64,000 nucleotides of DNA from Bin5 sp965218625 (GCA_965218625.1 CBDCLG010000017.1:372001-436000), one strand, 5' to 3'; shown: positions 37,705 to 47,346, counted from the first letter of the stretch. The notes: generated by a model from the sequence alone, not told the origin. Program-made: numbers and translations.

Positions 37705-38042
37705 TCGTGTGGAAAGATGGGTCGGGGTAAAACTCGATATAAGTCCCTTTTGAAACGCCTACGTCTCCGACAAGAGACACACTGGATTCGCGGGCGTTTC
37801 GCCCGCACCCGTGTCAGGTAGAAATCCTTTGGTTCCTTTGGAATCAGTATAGTTTCAGCCACTTCTTTGCTGCGGTTCAGATGTCTCATTCAAAGTCTTG
37901 AGGCCACTTCTGGTGAGCGGTCGCCTCGGCGACCACAATGGGAAATCTGCTTAGAGGAAAGCCAATACGCCCAGACAGAAACCATACGTATTGTTGAAAC
38001 TGCCTTCACGGGGTACACGAGAAGAAGAATAGAGTCCACACT
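37705..38042. other. Intergenic gap with a hairpin and a possible tiny basic ORF
   Basis: An ORF at 37717-37821 (34 aa, very Arg-rich, ending GRFARTRVR) has a weak GGAAAG upstream; it may be chance. GCGGGCG-TTT-CGCCCGC (37790-37806) is a perfect 7-bp hairpin inside it with no T-run. Nothing else is recognised before the helicase gene. Confidence 0.35.
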
Positions 38043-39929
38043 ATGAAACGACTCATTGACCCGCCCAAAGATCAGTGGGAGCGATTGACAACATCCCTTA
38101 CTGAGGGCGAACTCAAGGTTGCCGAACTGTTCGATGCCAAGCTTTCTCCCACTTGGGAGATTTACGTGCAGCCACATCTCAATGGAAATAGACCAGACAT
38201 TGTTCTACTCAACCCCATAGCGGGCATCGCAGTGTTTGAGATCAAAGATTGGTCCTTGAGCACTCTAGAGCACAAGATCAGACATTTCCCGGCCGAAAAC
38301 CCCATCCGCAAAATTCAAGTCTACAAAGATGAAATATTCCATCTTTACTGTCCGCGCCTCGACGGCAGATTCGGAAAGGCAGCAATCACCTCGGGTTTAA
38401 TCTTCACGATGATCCCTCAATCAGAAGTTGATCGCATACTGTCCCCCACTCTAAGTGCAGGAATGAGGTCAAACCTTAACAGATATCCAATTTCAGGCTC
38501 GGAACGCGTCGAGAATAGGGATATCGCTGGGTTGTTCCCCGAAAGCAACGAGTGGGGAGAGACAAAACCCTCTGGTGTTATGTCTAGCGAAACGGCTGAA
38601 GACCTTAGGGCGTGGCTCAGAGAACCGGACTTTAGTCAAGAGCAACGTAAGCCTTTGAATCTCAATCAAGATCAACGCGAGATAGCGAACGAGCGAACGA
38701 CCTCCGGCTATCGTCGCGTTAAGGGTCCCGCGGGCTCTGGCAAGAGCTTGGCCCTCGCTGCTCGCGCCGCCGTGATTGCGAGTCAGGGAAAGCGCGTCTT
38801 GGTTTGTTCGTACAACATCACGCTAATGAATTACCTCCGCGATCTCGTTCGTCGGCACGACCGCACTCTTGTGGAAATGGAGAATACACGTCCGAGAGTT
38901 GTCAAAGAAAACATTGACTATCGCCACTTTCACGGATGGTGTAAGTGGATATGCACAATTGCGGGATGCAGAGAGACATATGACCAACTTTGGCAGCAAT
39001 TCTCTGGGGCCGACGTCTTGAACGAACAAATGGCAACACTCGTGTCTCAAATCTATGCTGATTCAAGGGATCTCGAAGTTCTGCCCAGGTACGACGCTAT
39101 TTTGGTCGATGAAGGACAAGACTTCAGGCTGCCTTGGTGGCAGACGCTGCGAGATGCATTAGAACCGCACGGAGAAATGCTCCTTGTTGCCGACAAAACG
39201 CAGAATATCTATGGGACCGCCGCGGTTTGGACTGAGAACGCAATGAAAAGAGCTGGGTTTAGGGGCCCTTGGAAAGAACTCAAAGATAGTTATCGCCTGC
39301 CGCCCGATATTGGTCCAATATTGGAGAAATACGCTCAAGAGTTTCTTTTTAGGGAGGAAGTCGACTTGCCCAAAACGCTCCAGCCAGAACTTGGTATAGG
39401 CGCAAGCGAGCTTCGATGGGTACAAGTGCGATCAGAGGATATGGTGGGTGAAGTTTGTCTTGATGAAGTGCGACGGCAAATGGGGAGTCTTCAACAAGAC
39501 ACTGCGATTCCAGACATCAGTTTTTTGGCGTCAAACAACGAACTGGGCCTGGACTTCGTCAAGAGATGCAGAGGGCGTGACATCAAGGTAATCAATACGT
39601 TTGGGAGAGACGGAGGGGATTCCAACCAATTTGGTCAGCCTTCCGAAGACTTTGGCGAGAGCAGAGATTCTCGCCGCAGAAAACTGTCATTTTTCTTGGG
39701 CGCCGCAGAAGTCAAAGCGACAACTCTGCACAGCTTTAAGGGTTGGGAAGCGAGGAATCTCGTTGTAGCCGTTAGCAGAGTCGAGACACCAGAAGAACGT
39801 GCCCTATTCTACACTGCCCTGACTCGACTTAAGAGACACACCAGTGGAAGCAAATTGACGGTTGTTTCTTCTTGCTCTGATCTTTCAAATTTTGGCCGTG
39901 CCAGTTTCCAAGACTTTGAATATCGCTAG
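38043..39929 (+). CDS. NERD nuclease-related domain fused to UvrD-like SF1 helicase
   Basis: 628 aa. The N-terminal NERD domain has P51-D52 (RPDIVLLN) and E66-I-K68 (VFEIKDW), a complete PD-(D/E)XK-like set. The C-terminal SF1 helicase has Walker A G228-S235 (GPAGSGKS), Walker B D356-E357 (ILVDEGQDF), motif V-like TLHSFKGWEARNL and motif VI FYTALTR. Predicted to bind and unwind DNA and possibly cut it. NERD-helicases are frequent in defence islands and on mobile elements. The start ATG has only a weak purine-rich upstream (AGAAGAATAGAG). GC is lower than in the metabolic genes. Confidence 0.87.
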   Translation: MKRLIDPPKDQWERLTTSLTEGELKVAELFDAKLSPTWEIYVQPHLNGNRPDIVLLNPIAGIAVFEIKDWSLSTLEHKIRHFPAENPIRKIQVYKDEIFHLYCPRLDGRFGKAAITSGLIFTMIPQSEVDRILSPTLSAGMRSNLNRYPISGSERVENRDIAGLFPESNEWGETKPSGVMSSETAEDLRAWLREPDFSQEQRKPLNLNQDQREIANERTTSGYRRVKGPAGSGKSLALAARAAVIASQGKRVLVCSYNITLMNYLRDLVRRHDRTLVEMENTRPRVVKENIDYRHFHGWCKWICTIAGCRETYDQLWQQFSGADVLNEQMATLVSQIYADSRDLEVLPRYDAILVDEGQDFRLPWWQTLRDALEPHGEMLLVADKTQNIYGTAAVWTENAMKRAGFRGPWKELKDSYRLPPDIGPILEKYAQEFLFREEVDLPKTLQPELGIGASELRWVQVRSEDMVGEVCLDEVRRQMGSLQQDTAIPDISFLASNNELGLDFVKRCRGRDIKVINTFGRDGGDSNQFGQPSEDFGESRDSRRRKLSFFLGAAEVKATTLHSFKGWEARNLVVAVSRVETPEERALFYTALTRLKRHTSGSKLTVVSSCSDLSNFGRASFQDFEYR

Positions 39930-40102
39930 TTCCGGAAAGACGTTGCCAGTGACAACAAGAGATCCTTGACAGATCCCAAAAAGGGACGTCAGATTCGAGA
40001 GTTTGAAGTCGAAAAACTTGCGACCTGCAGATAAGAAGCCGTTGACGATTCCATAGGATGAGTAAGATTCGGGCAATCGAGAGCGGGAACATGGAAAGCA
40101 TG

Positions 40103-40204
40103 AAATATATAATATATTATTTTGTATTGGGTGCCTTTGTGTTCCCAAATTTTTTCTCTCGTGATCTCTCGTAAACGCTCGTAAACTCTCGTACGAGCGT
40201 TTAC
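40103..40204. repeat. AT-rich block, iterated CTCGT motifs and 13-bp perfect inverted repeat
   Basis: An AT-only run of about 20 bases (40103-40123) is followed by CTCGT repeated at 40157, 40168, 40178 and 40188. The inverted repeat GTAAACGCTCGTA (40171-40183) / TACGAGCGTTTAC (40192-40204) has an 8-base loop and no T-run after it. AT-rich DNA next to iterated motifs recalls a replication origin or a recombinase-binding site. It lies in the roughly 570-base gap after the helicase gene; the rest of that gap shows no gene. Confidence 0.5.
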
Positions 40205-40380
40205 CTGTTCTCGTACCTGCCGCGAGCTCTGTTCAGGGCGCGCCAGGCCTGGAATTCGCGTAAAAAACACGTAAGCCGTGTCTCGTCAGCCCGTTTTGAA
40301 ACCCCGCCTTTTCACCGCTCAAAGCCGGGAAAGCCTGCCTTCTCGACATACTTTGAAAATGTCAACGGTCCCTGGCAAAT

Positions 40381-40422
40381 AGTGGTTCGTTTTCGGTTCC
40401 TGGTCCTCAGTTTTCAGTAATA
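40381..40422 (+). repeat. Degenerate heptamer repeat
   Basis: Six decayed 7-bp units (AGTGGTT, CGTTTTC, GGTTCCT, GGTCCTC, AGTTTTC, AGTAATA) about 80 bases before the 2-hydroxyacid dehydrogenase start, at the right edge of the accessory island. Confidence 0.5.
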
Positions 40423-40499
40423 CCATGCTTTCAAGTTAGACGCGGTTACACAGGAGCGGTTTCCAGGCGTTGGAAGCGGCGCGGCGTGTGGGGAGTGCG

Positions 40500-41513
40500 A
40501 TGGGTATGGAGAAGCCGAAGGGGCTGTACCTGCTGAGCGAGGACGCGTTTGCCCGCATATACGGGGCGGATACGCGCCGCGAAATTGAAGCGCGGGTGGA
40601 GATGGTCGCGCCGCTGCAGACGGCGGAAATGATCGCACGCGATCCGGCGGCGCTGGCGGATGTGCAGCTGATCTTTTCCGGCTGGGGCATGGCGCGCGTG
40701 GACGAGGCGTTTCTCGACGCCGCGCCCAACCTGGAGGCGATCTTCTATGCCGCCGGCACGGTGCGCTATTTTGTGACCGACGCGCTGTGGGAGCGGGGCG
40801 TGCTGCTGACGAGCGGTTACGGCGCCAATGCCGAATTTGTGGCGCCGTACACGCTGGCGCAGATCATCCTCAGCCTCAAACGGGTCTGGCATTTTGCCAA
40901 CAAGGTGCGGCGCGAGGAAGGCTACGACCCGGATGAGAAGGAGCCGCTGCCGGGCCTCTACACGGGCGTGGTCGGCCTCGTCTCGCTGGGGCAGGTCGGC
41001 CGGCGGGTGGCGGCGCTGCTGCGCGATACGCTGCCGGTGCGCGTGCTGGCGTATGACCCGTACGTGACGGCGGAGACGGCCGCGGCGCTGGGCGTGGAGC
41101 CGATCGGGCTGGAGGAACTGTTCCGGCGCTGCGATGTGGTGTCGCTGCACACGCCGTGGCTGCCTGAGACGGAGGGGATGATCAGGGGCGCGCACCTGGC
41201 ATTGATGAAAGCGAACGCGACCTTTATCAACACGGCGCGCGGCGCGGTCGTGAACGAGCCGGAGATGATCGCGGCGCTCGAACAACGCCCGGACCTGCAT
41301 GCGCTGCTGGACGTTACCTACCCGGAGCCGCCGGCGGCCGGTTCACCGCTCTACAGCCTGCCCAACGTGCTGCTGACCCCGCATATCGCCGGCGCGCACA
41401 ACACCGAATGCCTGCGCATGGGGCGCTTGATGGCGGCGGAATTGCGCCGTTACCTGGCGGGCGCGCGCATGGAGTACGAGATTACGCGGGAGATGCTGCC
41501 GCTGCTGGCCTGA
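40500..41513 (+). CDS. D-isomer specific 2-hydroxyacid dehydrogenase
   Basis: NAD-dependent oxidoreductase of D-2-hydroxy acids such as glyoxylate/hydroxypyruvate. The nucleotide motif is GLVSLGQVG; catalytic Arg in INTARGAVV, Glu in TYPEPP and His in LTPHIAG complete the family triad. ATG 40500 follows GGGGAG; the open frame begins at 40470. Exact substrate unknown. Confidence 0.9.
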   Translation: MGMEKPKGLYLLSEDAFARIYGADTRREIEARVEMVAPLQTAEMIARDPAALADVQLIFSGWGMARVDEAFLDAAPNLEAIFYAAGTVRYFVTDALWERGVLLTSGYGANAEFVAPYTLAQIILSLKRVWHFANKVRREEGYDPDEKEPLPGLYTGVVGLVSLGQVGRRVAALLRDTLPVRVLAYDPYVTAETAAALGVEPIGLEELFRRCDVVSLHTPWLPETEGMIRGAHLALMKANATFINTARGAVVNEPEMIAALEQRPDLHALLDVTYPEPPAAGSPLYSLPNVLLTPHIAGAHNTECLRMGRLMAAELRRYLAGARMEYEITREMLPLLA

Positions 41514-41595
41514 AGCGCAACTCGTCCCGATCGTGCGATCGCGGGCCGGGGATGAAAGGCACACACCAGGTGCTGCCGGCCGCGAACTGACAGCC

Positions 41596-42837
41596 ATGGC
41601 CCAAATTCGTCAACAGAGCCAAGCCGACCCGGACAGCGCGCGCGCCGTTCTTGCGCTGACGATCCGGCCCTGGGCGCGCGTCGCGGTGAATGAACAAGTG
41701 CGGCTGGTGTTGGGGGACAGCGAGTGTGCGGCGCGGGCGGCGGTCTGGGTGGAGATCGGCTACGGGGTGGAGGAGGCGCCGCTGACCTATCTGCGACATA
41801 TCCTGGAGGCGGAGGCGTGGCGCTGCGCCGGGGAGATCGAACTGTTTCTCAGGGGCGAGAGGCCGTATGCGACGTGGCGCAGCGGCTGTCCACCGGCGCT
41901 GCTGATGGCGCGGCCGGGGGCTGTTGACGCGCAGGGCGAGGCGACTTTTCAACTGACGCTGCAGCTGACGGTTGGCGGCCTCAGCGACAGCGGCGAGCCG
42001 GACGGGTCGGGGCTCACGCTGGCGCTGGACCGGGTGAGCGGCGGCGAGCTTTTGCGCTTTGGCGAGGCGTTCGACCGCGAGCTGGGCGCGGCCCTGGAAG
42101 GCCGTTGCACCGCCGCGCCCGCGCCGGGCCTGGCGGTGAATCTCTTCAGCAGCCGCGTCAACAGCGCGGCCTACGACGCGCTCGGCAGCGACTACGCGCA
42201 CGACTATCTGTCCGAGCCGTTCTTCCGCGATGCGTTCGAGGGCTGGCTGGGGCGGTTGCCCGGCGGCGGCCGCGTATTGGAGGTCGGTTGCGGGCACGGC
42301 GAGCCGGTCGCGGCCGCGCTGGCGGCGGCCGGTCTGCGCGTGACGGGAATCGACCCGTCGGCCGAGATGATCGAGCTGGCCCGGGCGCGTACGGCCGGCG
42401 AGTTTCAGCAGATGGCGCTGGCTGAGCTGGAGGAGGAGGAGGCGTTCGATGGGGCGTGCTGCTTCTTTTCGCTGCTGTGCATGGACCCGATCGAGCTGCG
42501 GGTCGGGCTGGAGCGGCTGCACAGGGCGTTGAAACAAGATGCGCCGCTGCTGATCGTGTCGGGTGTGCCGGACCTGTACACGCGCACGTCGCCGCTGCGC
42601 ACGGTACAGGGACGGACGACTTGGGAGTGGACATACGATCACGAGGACATGGCGGCTCTCCTGGGGGAGCGGGAACAATGGCGGGTTGGCGCGGCGGCGC
42701 TGCGCTATTACGATACGGAGACACTGGCGCAGGTCGAGCCGGACGGGTTGGAACAGGCGGCAGAGTTTGGCGGGCGAACGGTAAAGGGCGTGTATGCGCT
42801 CATCGCGCGGAAAGAGGTGGTGGGCGGCGGCGCGTGA
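41596..42837 (+). CDS. Class I SAM-dependent methyltransferase with novel N-terminal domain
   Basis: The C-terminal half is a standard Rossmann methyltransferase: SAM motif VLEVGCGHGEP near residue 235 with the acidic residue in GIDPSAEM, then FDGACCFFSLLCM. It looks like a small-molecule methyltransferase rather than a DNA enzyme (no DPPY/NPPY). The first roughly 190 residues have no family I recognise. I favour ATG 41596; the frame is open from 41533. The next gene, a membrane-anchored protein, starts 35 bases on. Confidence 0.8.
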   Translation: MAQIRQQSQADPDSARAVLALTIRPWARVAVNEQVRLVLGDSECAARAAVWVEIGYGVEEAPLTYLRHILEAEAWRCAGEIELFLRGERPYATWRSGCPPALLMARPGAVDAQGEATFQLTLQLTVGGLSDSGEPDGSGLTLALDRVSGGELLRFGEAFDRELGAALEGRCTAAPAPGLAVNLFSSRVNSAAYDALGSDYAHDYLSEPFFRDAFEGWLGRLPGGGRVLEVGCGHGEPVAAALAAAGLRVTGIDPSAEMIELARARTAGEFQQMALAELEEEEAFDGACCFFSLLCMDPIELRVGLERLHRALKQDAPLLIVSGVPDLYTRTSPLRTVQGRTTWEWTYDHEDMAALLGEREQWRVGAAALRYYDTETLAQVEPDGLEQAAEFGGRTVKGVYALIARKEVVGGGA

Positions 42838-42871
42838 TTGGCGGGGCTTGGACTGAGGACAGGCCAATCTC

Positions 42872-45439
42872 ATGGGACTCGACTGGCGGACGCTGGAAGA
42901 GGAGGAAGAGCGGGGCCGAGTAGAGCCGCCGGACGGGGCGGAGCCACAGCCGCAGAGGCGACGCGGCTGGCCCTGGTGGTTGACGTCGGCGCTTGTTCTG
43001 CTGCTGGCGGCGGCGGTGATCTGGGGCGTGCGCTACGTTCTGGCGGAGCGGTTGGAGGCGATAACCGCTACCTTTGAAGCGGAGGTGCTGGCGGCGCACG
43101 GGACGGTGCAGATGGCCGAGCGCGACCGGGATGAAGCGCTTTTCGCCAGTATGATCTCGACCGACTACCCCAACTGGGGCGGCAGGCAGAGACGCATGCT
43201 GAACGAAGGGATGCGTTGGGGCCGAAGATTTTTCGGCCTGACGATGGCGCGGGATGCCGAAGGGAGGCCGCCGGCCGGCGCGGTGACCGACATCGAATTC
43301 ACCTCGGACTGGCGCATGGCGACGGTCACGGTTGCCTACCCATACGAACAGATTGAAGGGCCGCCGGTGACGCTGCATCAGTCGATAACGTACCGGGAGG
43401 GGGAGACAGGCTGGGCGCTGGTCCCGGCGTATCCCGATTATTGGGGGGAGAGACGCACGATCGCGGGCCGCTTTGTGACGGTCGAGTACCCGGAGCGGGA
43501 CGCGGCGACGGTTGAGCGGCTGGTGGAGGACTGGGACGAGCTGCTGGCCATAGCGTGCGAGACGTTGGAGGACCTGGACTGCCGGGGCGAGTGGAAACTG
43601 GAAGTGGCGCTGTCGACGGAGTCGAGCGCGCTGACGCTGCTGGCTGAAGGGGCGCCGCCGGGGATGCGCTGGATGGAGGCGTTCAATACGCCTCTGCCCG
43701 AGCAGAGCGCGGGCGGGTCCGGGCTGACGCTGCCGACGCCGGGCCTGATCGGGCGCCCGCTGGATGATGCCGGCTACGCGGCGTTGCGGGCCGGGTACGC
43801 GCCGCTGATCGCGGGCGGTGGGATCGCGGAGATCGTTGGCTGGCGCTGCTGCGGGAGCGAGGGCGCCTCGACGCAAAGAAGGTCGGGAGGACGATCGGGC
43901 GCGATATTTTTCCGCGCGCTGCTGGATAAACAGCTGAGCCAGCTGGGCCTGGTCCGCTGGCCGGTAAACGCGTCCACCTTTGAGGAGATCCTGCAGGGGA
44001 CGATACACGACGTGACGAACCTGCACTGGGTCTACCTGCAACGTTCGGGCAACAGCGTTGAACCGCACATCTGGAAGGTCGTCTACAGCATGGTCGACTT
44101 CATTCTGGCGGAGCAGCCGGAGCAGTCCCCGGCGAGGCTGCAACGATCGCTGCTGCGCAACAGGACCTATCGCCCGTGGCTGATCAAGGCCGGTTTCAGC
44201 AACTTTGGACGTTCGATCCAGAAGAGGTGGATCCGCTTTGCTGACGGGCAGCTGGCGGCGGCAGCGACCGCGGCGGGGGATGCCCTGCCGGCACAGGACC
44301 TGCAGCTGCTGTGCGCGGCGGACCGGTTCCAGGGCGCGCATGTCTACCGCTACACCTTGAAGAACGACACCTTTGCAATCGAGGATCTCGACGGGACGTT
44401 CCGCCTGATGTATGCGCTGCCGGACGCTGACGGCGTGCTGCTGCAGCGAACCGGGGGCAGGGTGGATGCGGATGCGAGCGACTCGCCGGTGCAGATCTGG
44501 CGGCGGGGGCAGGCACAGCGTGTGACGTACAGGGCCTCGAATACCCCGTTGTTTGCGGTGGATGCCTCCGACAGCGGAATGCTCTTTTACACGTATGAGT
44601 CGCGGCGGCCGACATTCCATTTCACCTATCTGGACCTGGCGGCGTGCGAGCAGGGCAGGTGCGAGTTGGCGTCGCAGGAGGGTTTTCCCGTATGGTCGCC
44701 TGACCGGGAGAGGTCGATCGTTTCTTTGGGCGACGGAGTGCTGTGGCTGGGCGACGGGGCGGGGGAGCCGCTGATGACGGTTGTGCGCGGCCAGTCGGTG
44801 GCGTGGCTGGACAACGATCGTTTTGCCTACATTGAAACGGACGACGAGATGCGGATCGGGGTGATGGCGCTGCCGCAGATGGAGGCGGAGACCGTGCTGG
44901 AGCTGGAGAGGCTGACGGAGGCGATGCGGGCTGCGCCGGGCGCGCGGCGGAGGTCATCGGGCCAGCCGCTGCCGGTCACGCCGACGGCGCTGGCGATGCA
45001 TCCGACACAGCCCGGGCGGCTGATTGTGGCGGTGCGCGAGGGGGACAGGTGGCGATCGGAAGCAACGCACATCTTCACCTACAGCCTGGCCGCAGATGAA
45101 CTCAGACATCTGCTGTGGGTGGAGCATCCGCTGGAATCGATCCGTTCGCTGCGCTTCTCGGCGGATGGGCGCTGGCTTTTCGTGCACAGCGTGGAGCGCA
45201 GCACGGACAGCTGGCATCTGCATCTCTATGACAACGAGAGCGGCGGCAGCCAGACGTATTCGTCGGAGTCTACGCTGGCCTTTCCGGGCTATGACCTGTC
45301 GGCGGACGGGGCATGGCTGGTGCGGGTGGACGAGGGGTTTCTGCATCTGATCCCGCTGCAGGGCGGGCGCCAGCGGCTGGTGGCGCACAGTTTTGCCCAC
45401 TGCTATGCGGCGGTGTGGGTGGAGGGGAGTTTTGAGTAG
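42872..45439 (+). CDS. Membrane-anchored protein with extracytoplasmic beta-propeller-like repeats
   Basis: 855 aa with one N-terminal transmembrane helix (about residues 33-56, LTSALVLLLAAAVIWGV) after a charged, Pro-rich cytoplasmic start. The rest is predicted outside the membrane. From about residue 480 the sequence shows repeated blade-like motifs (FPVWSPDRERSIVSLG, AWLDNDRFAYIE, LRFSADGRWLFVHS, YDLSADGAWLVRV), as in WD40/PD40-type propellers. No enzyme motif is recognised. The last codons and stop are formed by a heptamer-type repeat. Confidence 0.75.
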   Translation: MGLDWRTLEEEEERGRVEPPDGAEPQPQRRRGWPWWLTSALVLLLAAAVIWGVRYVLAERLEAITATFEAEVLAAHGTVQMAERDRDEALFASMISTDYPNWGGRQRRMLNEGMRWGRRFFGLTMARDAEGRPPAGAVTDIEFTSDWRMATVTVAYPYEQIEGPPVTLHQSITYREGETGWALVPAYPDYWGERRTIAGRFVTVEYPERDAATVERLVEDWDELLAIACETLEDLDCRGEWKLEVALSTESSALTLLAEGAPPGMRWMEAFNTPLPEQSAGGSGLTLPTPGLIGRPLDDAGYAALRAGYAPLIAGGGIAEIVGWRCCGSEGASTQRRSGGRSGAIFFRALLDKQLSQLGLVRWPVNASTFEEILQGTIHDVTNLHWVYLQRSGNSVEPHIWKVVYSMVDFILAEQPEQSPARLQRSLLRNRTYRPWLIKAGFSNFGRSIQKRWIRFADGQLAAAATAAGDALPAQDLQLLCAADRFQGAHVYRYTLKNDTFAIEDLDGTFRLMYALPDADGVLLQRTGGRVDADASDSPVQIWRRGQAQRVTYRASNTPLFAVDASDSGMLFYTYESRRPTFHFTYLDLAACEQGRCELASQEGFPVWSPDRERSIVSLGDGVLWLGDGAGEPLMTVVRGQSVAWLDNDRFAYIETDDEMRIGVMALPQMEAETVLELERLTEAMRAAPGARRRSSGQPLPVTPTALAMHPTQPGRLIVAVREGDRWRSEATHIFTYSLAADELRHLLWVEHPLESIRSLRFSADGRWLFVHSVERSTDSWHLHLYDNESGGSQTYSSESTLAFPGYDLSADGAWLVRVDEGFLHLIPLQGGRQRLVAHSFAHCYAAVWVEGSFE

Positions 45440-45466
45440 TCAGTTTTCAGTAGTCAGTTTTTAGTG
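45435..45466 (+). repeat. Heptamer repeat overlapping a stop codon
   Basis: AGTAGTC AGTTTTC AGTAGTC AGTTTTT: four 7-bp units; the stop codon (TAG 45437-45439) of the propeller-like protein lies in the first unit. Confidence 0.65.
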
Positions 45467-45530
45467 GGCGTTCTCAGTCATACGGCTGGGTGGCCCGATC
45501 ATAACGATAAACGATCGAAGGAGAGGGAGA

Positions 45531-46358
45531 ATGACGACTTACCGCTATGCTGAGATGACGTGGTCTGCCTGTCGTGAGGCGGCCTATTCGGGGCGGGTGG
45601 CGGTGCTGCCGGTTGCGACCTACGAGGACCACGGCCACCACCTGCCGATCGATACGGATGTGCGGCTGTGCACGGGGGTCTGTGAGCGGGCGGTGGCGCG
45701 CATCCCGGATGAGGCGGTGCTGGTCCCGCCGGTGAGCCATGGGTACAGCCCGCACCACATGGATTTTCCGGGCACGATCACGATACGCTGGGACACGTTC
45801 ATCAACTATGTGCGCGATGTGTGCGTGAGCCTGGCGCATCATGGATTCAAACGGATCCTGATCGTGAACGGGCACGGCAGCAATACGGCGCCGGTGGAGA
45901 TGGCGGCGCGGCTGGCTGTGCTGGAGACGGAAGGCAGGACACTGTGCGCGACGGTCAACCACTGGGGTGTTGGCAAGGGCCGGCGGGAGGGCAATACGAT
46001 CCGCTCGTCGGACTATGGCGGCACGTCGCATGCGGGGGAGTACGAGACATCGCTCTACCTGGCGATGGCCGAGGAGCTGGTGCAGATGGACAAGGCGGTG
46101 GATGAGCGCTCGCCGCTGTCGCCCAGTTTTCAGACCGACCTGCTGATGGGGAAGCGGGAGGACGGCTCGGTTGCGCACCTGTGGCCGTACTGGAGCTCGC
46201 TGACGGAGAGCGGCGTGCTGGGGGATGCGAAGTCGGCCAGCCGCGAGAAGGGTGAGCAGTTTCTCGAAGCGGCGGTGGAGGGTCTGATCGAGCTGGTGCG
46301 CGAGTTACGCACGGTGGCGATCAACCCGCGGCAGGACCACATTACGATGGAGGAGTGA
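45531..46358 (+). CDS. Creatininase family protein
   Basis: Amidohydrolase of the creatininase fold (metal-dependent opening of cyclic amides, or formamide hydrolysis in relatives). Family motifs are EDHGHHLPIDTD, PPVSHGYSPHHMDFPGTI and NGHGSNT, carrying the His/Asp/Glu metal ligands. The usual family motif begins E-x-H-G-x-H-L-P. 275 aa, good RBS (AAGGAGAGGGAG). Substrate unknown. Confidence 0.9.
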   Translation: MTTYRYAEMTWSACREAAYSGRVAVLPVATYEDHGHHLPIDTDVRLCTGVCERAVARIPDEAVLVPPVSHGYSPHHMDFPGTITIRWDTFINYVRDVCVSLAHHGFKRILIVNGHGSNTAPVEMAARLAVLETEGRTLCATVNHWGVGKGRREGNTIRSSDYGGTSHAGEYETSLYLAMAEELVQMDKAVDERSPLSPSFQTDLLMGKREDGSVAHLWPYWSSLTESGVLGDAKSASREKGEQFLEAAVEGLIELVRELRTVAINPRQDHITMEE

Positions 46359-46404
46359 GGACAGGGAGCCGCTCTGCGGCGACACTCTTGTCTGAAGAGC
46401 AGGC

Positions 46405-46923
46405 ATGAGCGAACTCTATCACATGCGGCCCTTGACGCTGGCGGACTGGGAGGAGATCGCGGCGCTGGACGAGGCAGTTTTTGGTTGGTACGGCGCGCAG
46501 GAGGAGGAGGCGATCATCCGCAGCCGGCTGCTGACCTTTCCGCAGGGATGCGCGGCGCTGGAGGGGCGTTCGAGCGGCGGAGAGCCGTTCATCGCCGCTT
46601 ACCTGACGACGGAAAAGTGGGCGGAGGTGCGCGAGCCGGCGCTGGACGAGGACCCGCGCGAGAGCCATCAGCCGGACGGGCGCGTGCTGAACATCACGAC
46701 GCTGGCGGTCGCGCCGGCGTGCCAGAACCAGGGATTGGGCGGGCGGATGCTGGACCGCGCAATCTCGGTCGCGCGGCAGGAAGGCTGCTCGCAGATCGTC
46801 CTGGAAACCGCGCACGCCGAGCGGTTCTATCTGCGCCACCGGTTCCGACGCATCGGCGAACGGACGGAGCGTGGGATCAAAATGGCGATTATGCTGCTGG
46901 AGCTGTGCGACGACGACGAGTGA
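46405..46923 (+). CDS. GNAT family N-acetyltransferase
   Basis: 172-aa acetyl-CoA-dependent acetyltransferase. Motif A is LAVAPACQNQGLGGRML (Q-x-x-G-x-G), and the C-terminal YLRHRFRRIGER is typical of the fold. Located 46 bases after the creatininase gene in the same direction. Substrate unknown. Confidence 0.88.
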   Translation: MSELYHMRPLTLADWEEIAALDEAVFGWYGAQEEEAIIRSRLLTFPQGCAALEGRSSGGEPFIAAYLTTEKWAEVREPALDEDPRESHQPDGRVLNITTLAVAPACQNQGLGGRMLDRAISVARQEGCSQIVLETAHAERFYLRHRFRRIGERTERGIKMAIMLLELCDDDE

Positions 46924-47346
46924 TCAGTCCGGCGGGAAAGCGACAACCCGCCGCGGCTTGATCTTGAAGATCACCCGCTCCTCGGTCCCCTTCATTTCGG
47001 CGGGCATGACATTGCCGTAGTACTCGTCGGCGCCGACATAGAGCTTGGTGTGGGCGTTAATGTTGACGAGGTCGGGGTCGGGCACGATCTCCTCGACGAC
47101 GCCGCGCACGTCGATCCAGCGGTATGAGTCGTCGGGATCCATCGCCATCAGGGCGACGTTGGGATTGCCGCGCACGTTTTGCGGTTTGCGGCGGCCTTCG
47201 GCGGTGTTGACGAGCACATGGGTGCCGTCCCACGAGCACCAGACGATGGTGTTTTCGGGCGCGCCGGCGGGCGAGATGGTCGTGAGCGTGGCGTAGATGG
47301 GGCCGGTGAGCAGGTCGACGTGGGTATCGGGGATCTGTGCGGACAT
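46924..47346 (-). CDS. PPOX class (pyridoxamine 5'-phosphate oxidase-like) F420/FMN-dependent protein
   Basis: Split-barrel flavin/F420-binding protein. LTGPIYATLTTISPAGAPENTIVW, the RRKPQNVRGNPNVAL loop and the later VRGVVEEI are typical of the PPOX family in Actinobacteria and Chloroflexi. ATG 47346 follows GGAGGAG; the frame is open to 47397. 140 aa, normal. Its 3' end abuts the GNAT gene convergently. Confidence 0.87.
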   Translation of the reverse strand: MSAQIPDTHVDLLTGPIYATLTTISPAGAPENTIVWCSWDGTHVLVNTAEGRRKPQNVRGNPNVALMAMDPDDSYRWIDVRGVVEEIVPDPDLVNINAHTKLYVGADEYYGNVMPAEMKGTEERVIFKIKPRRVVAFPPD

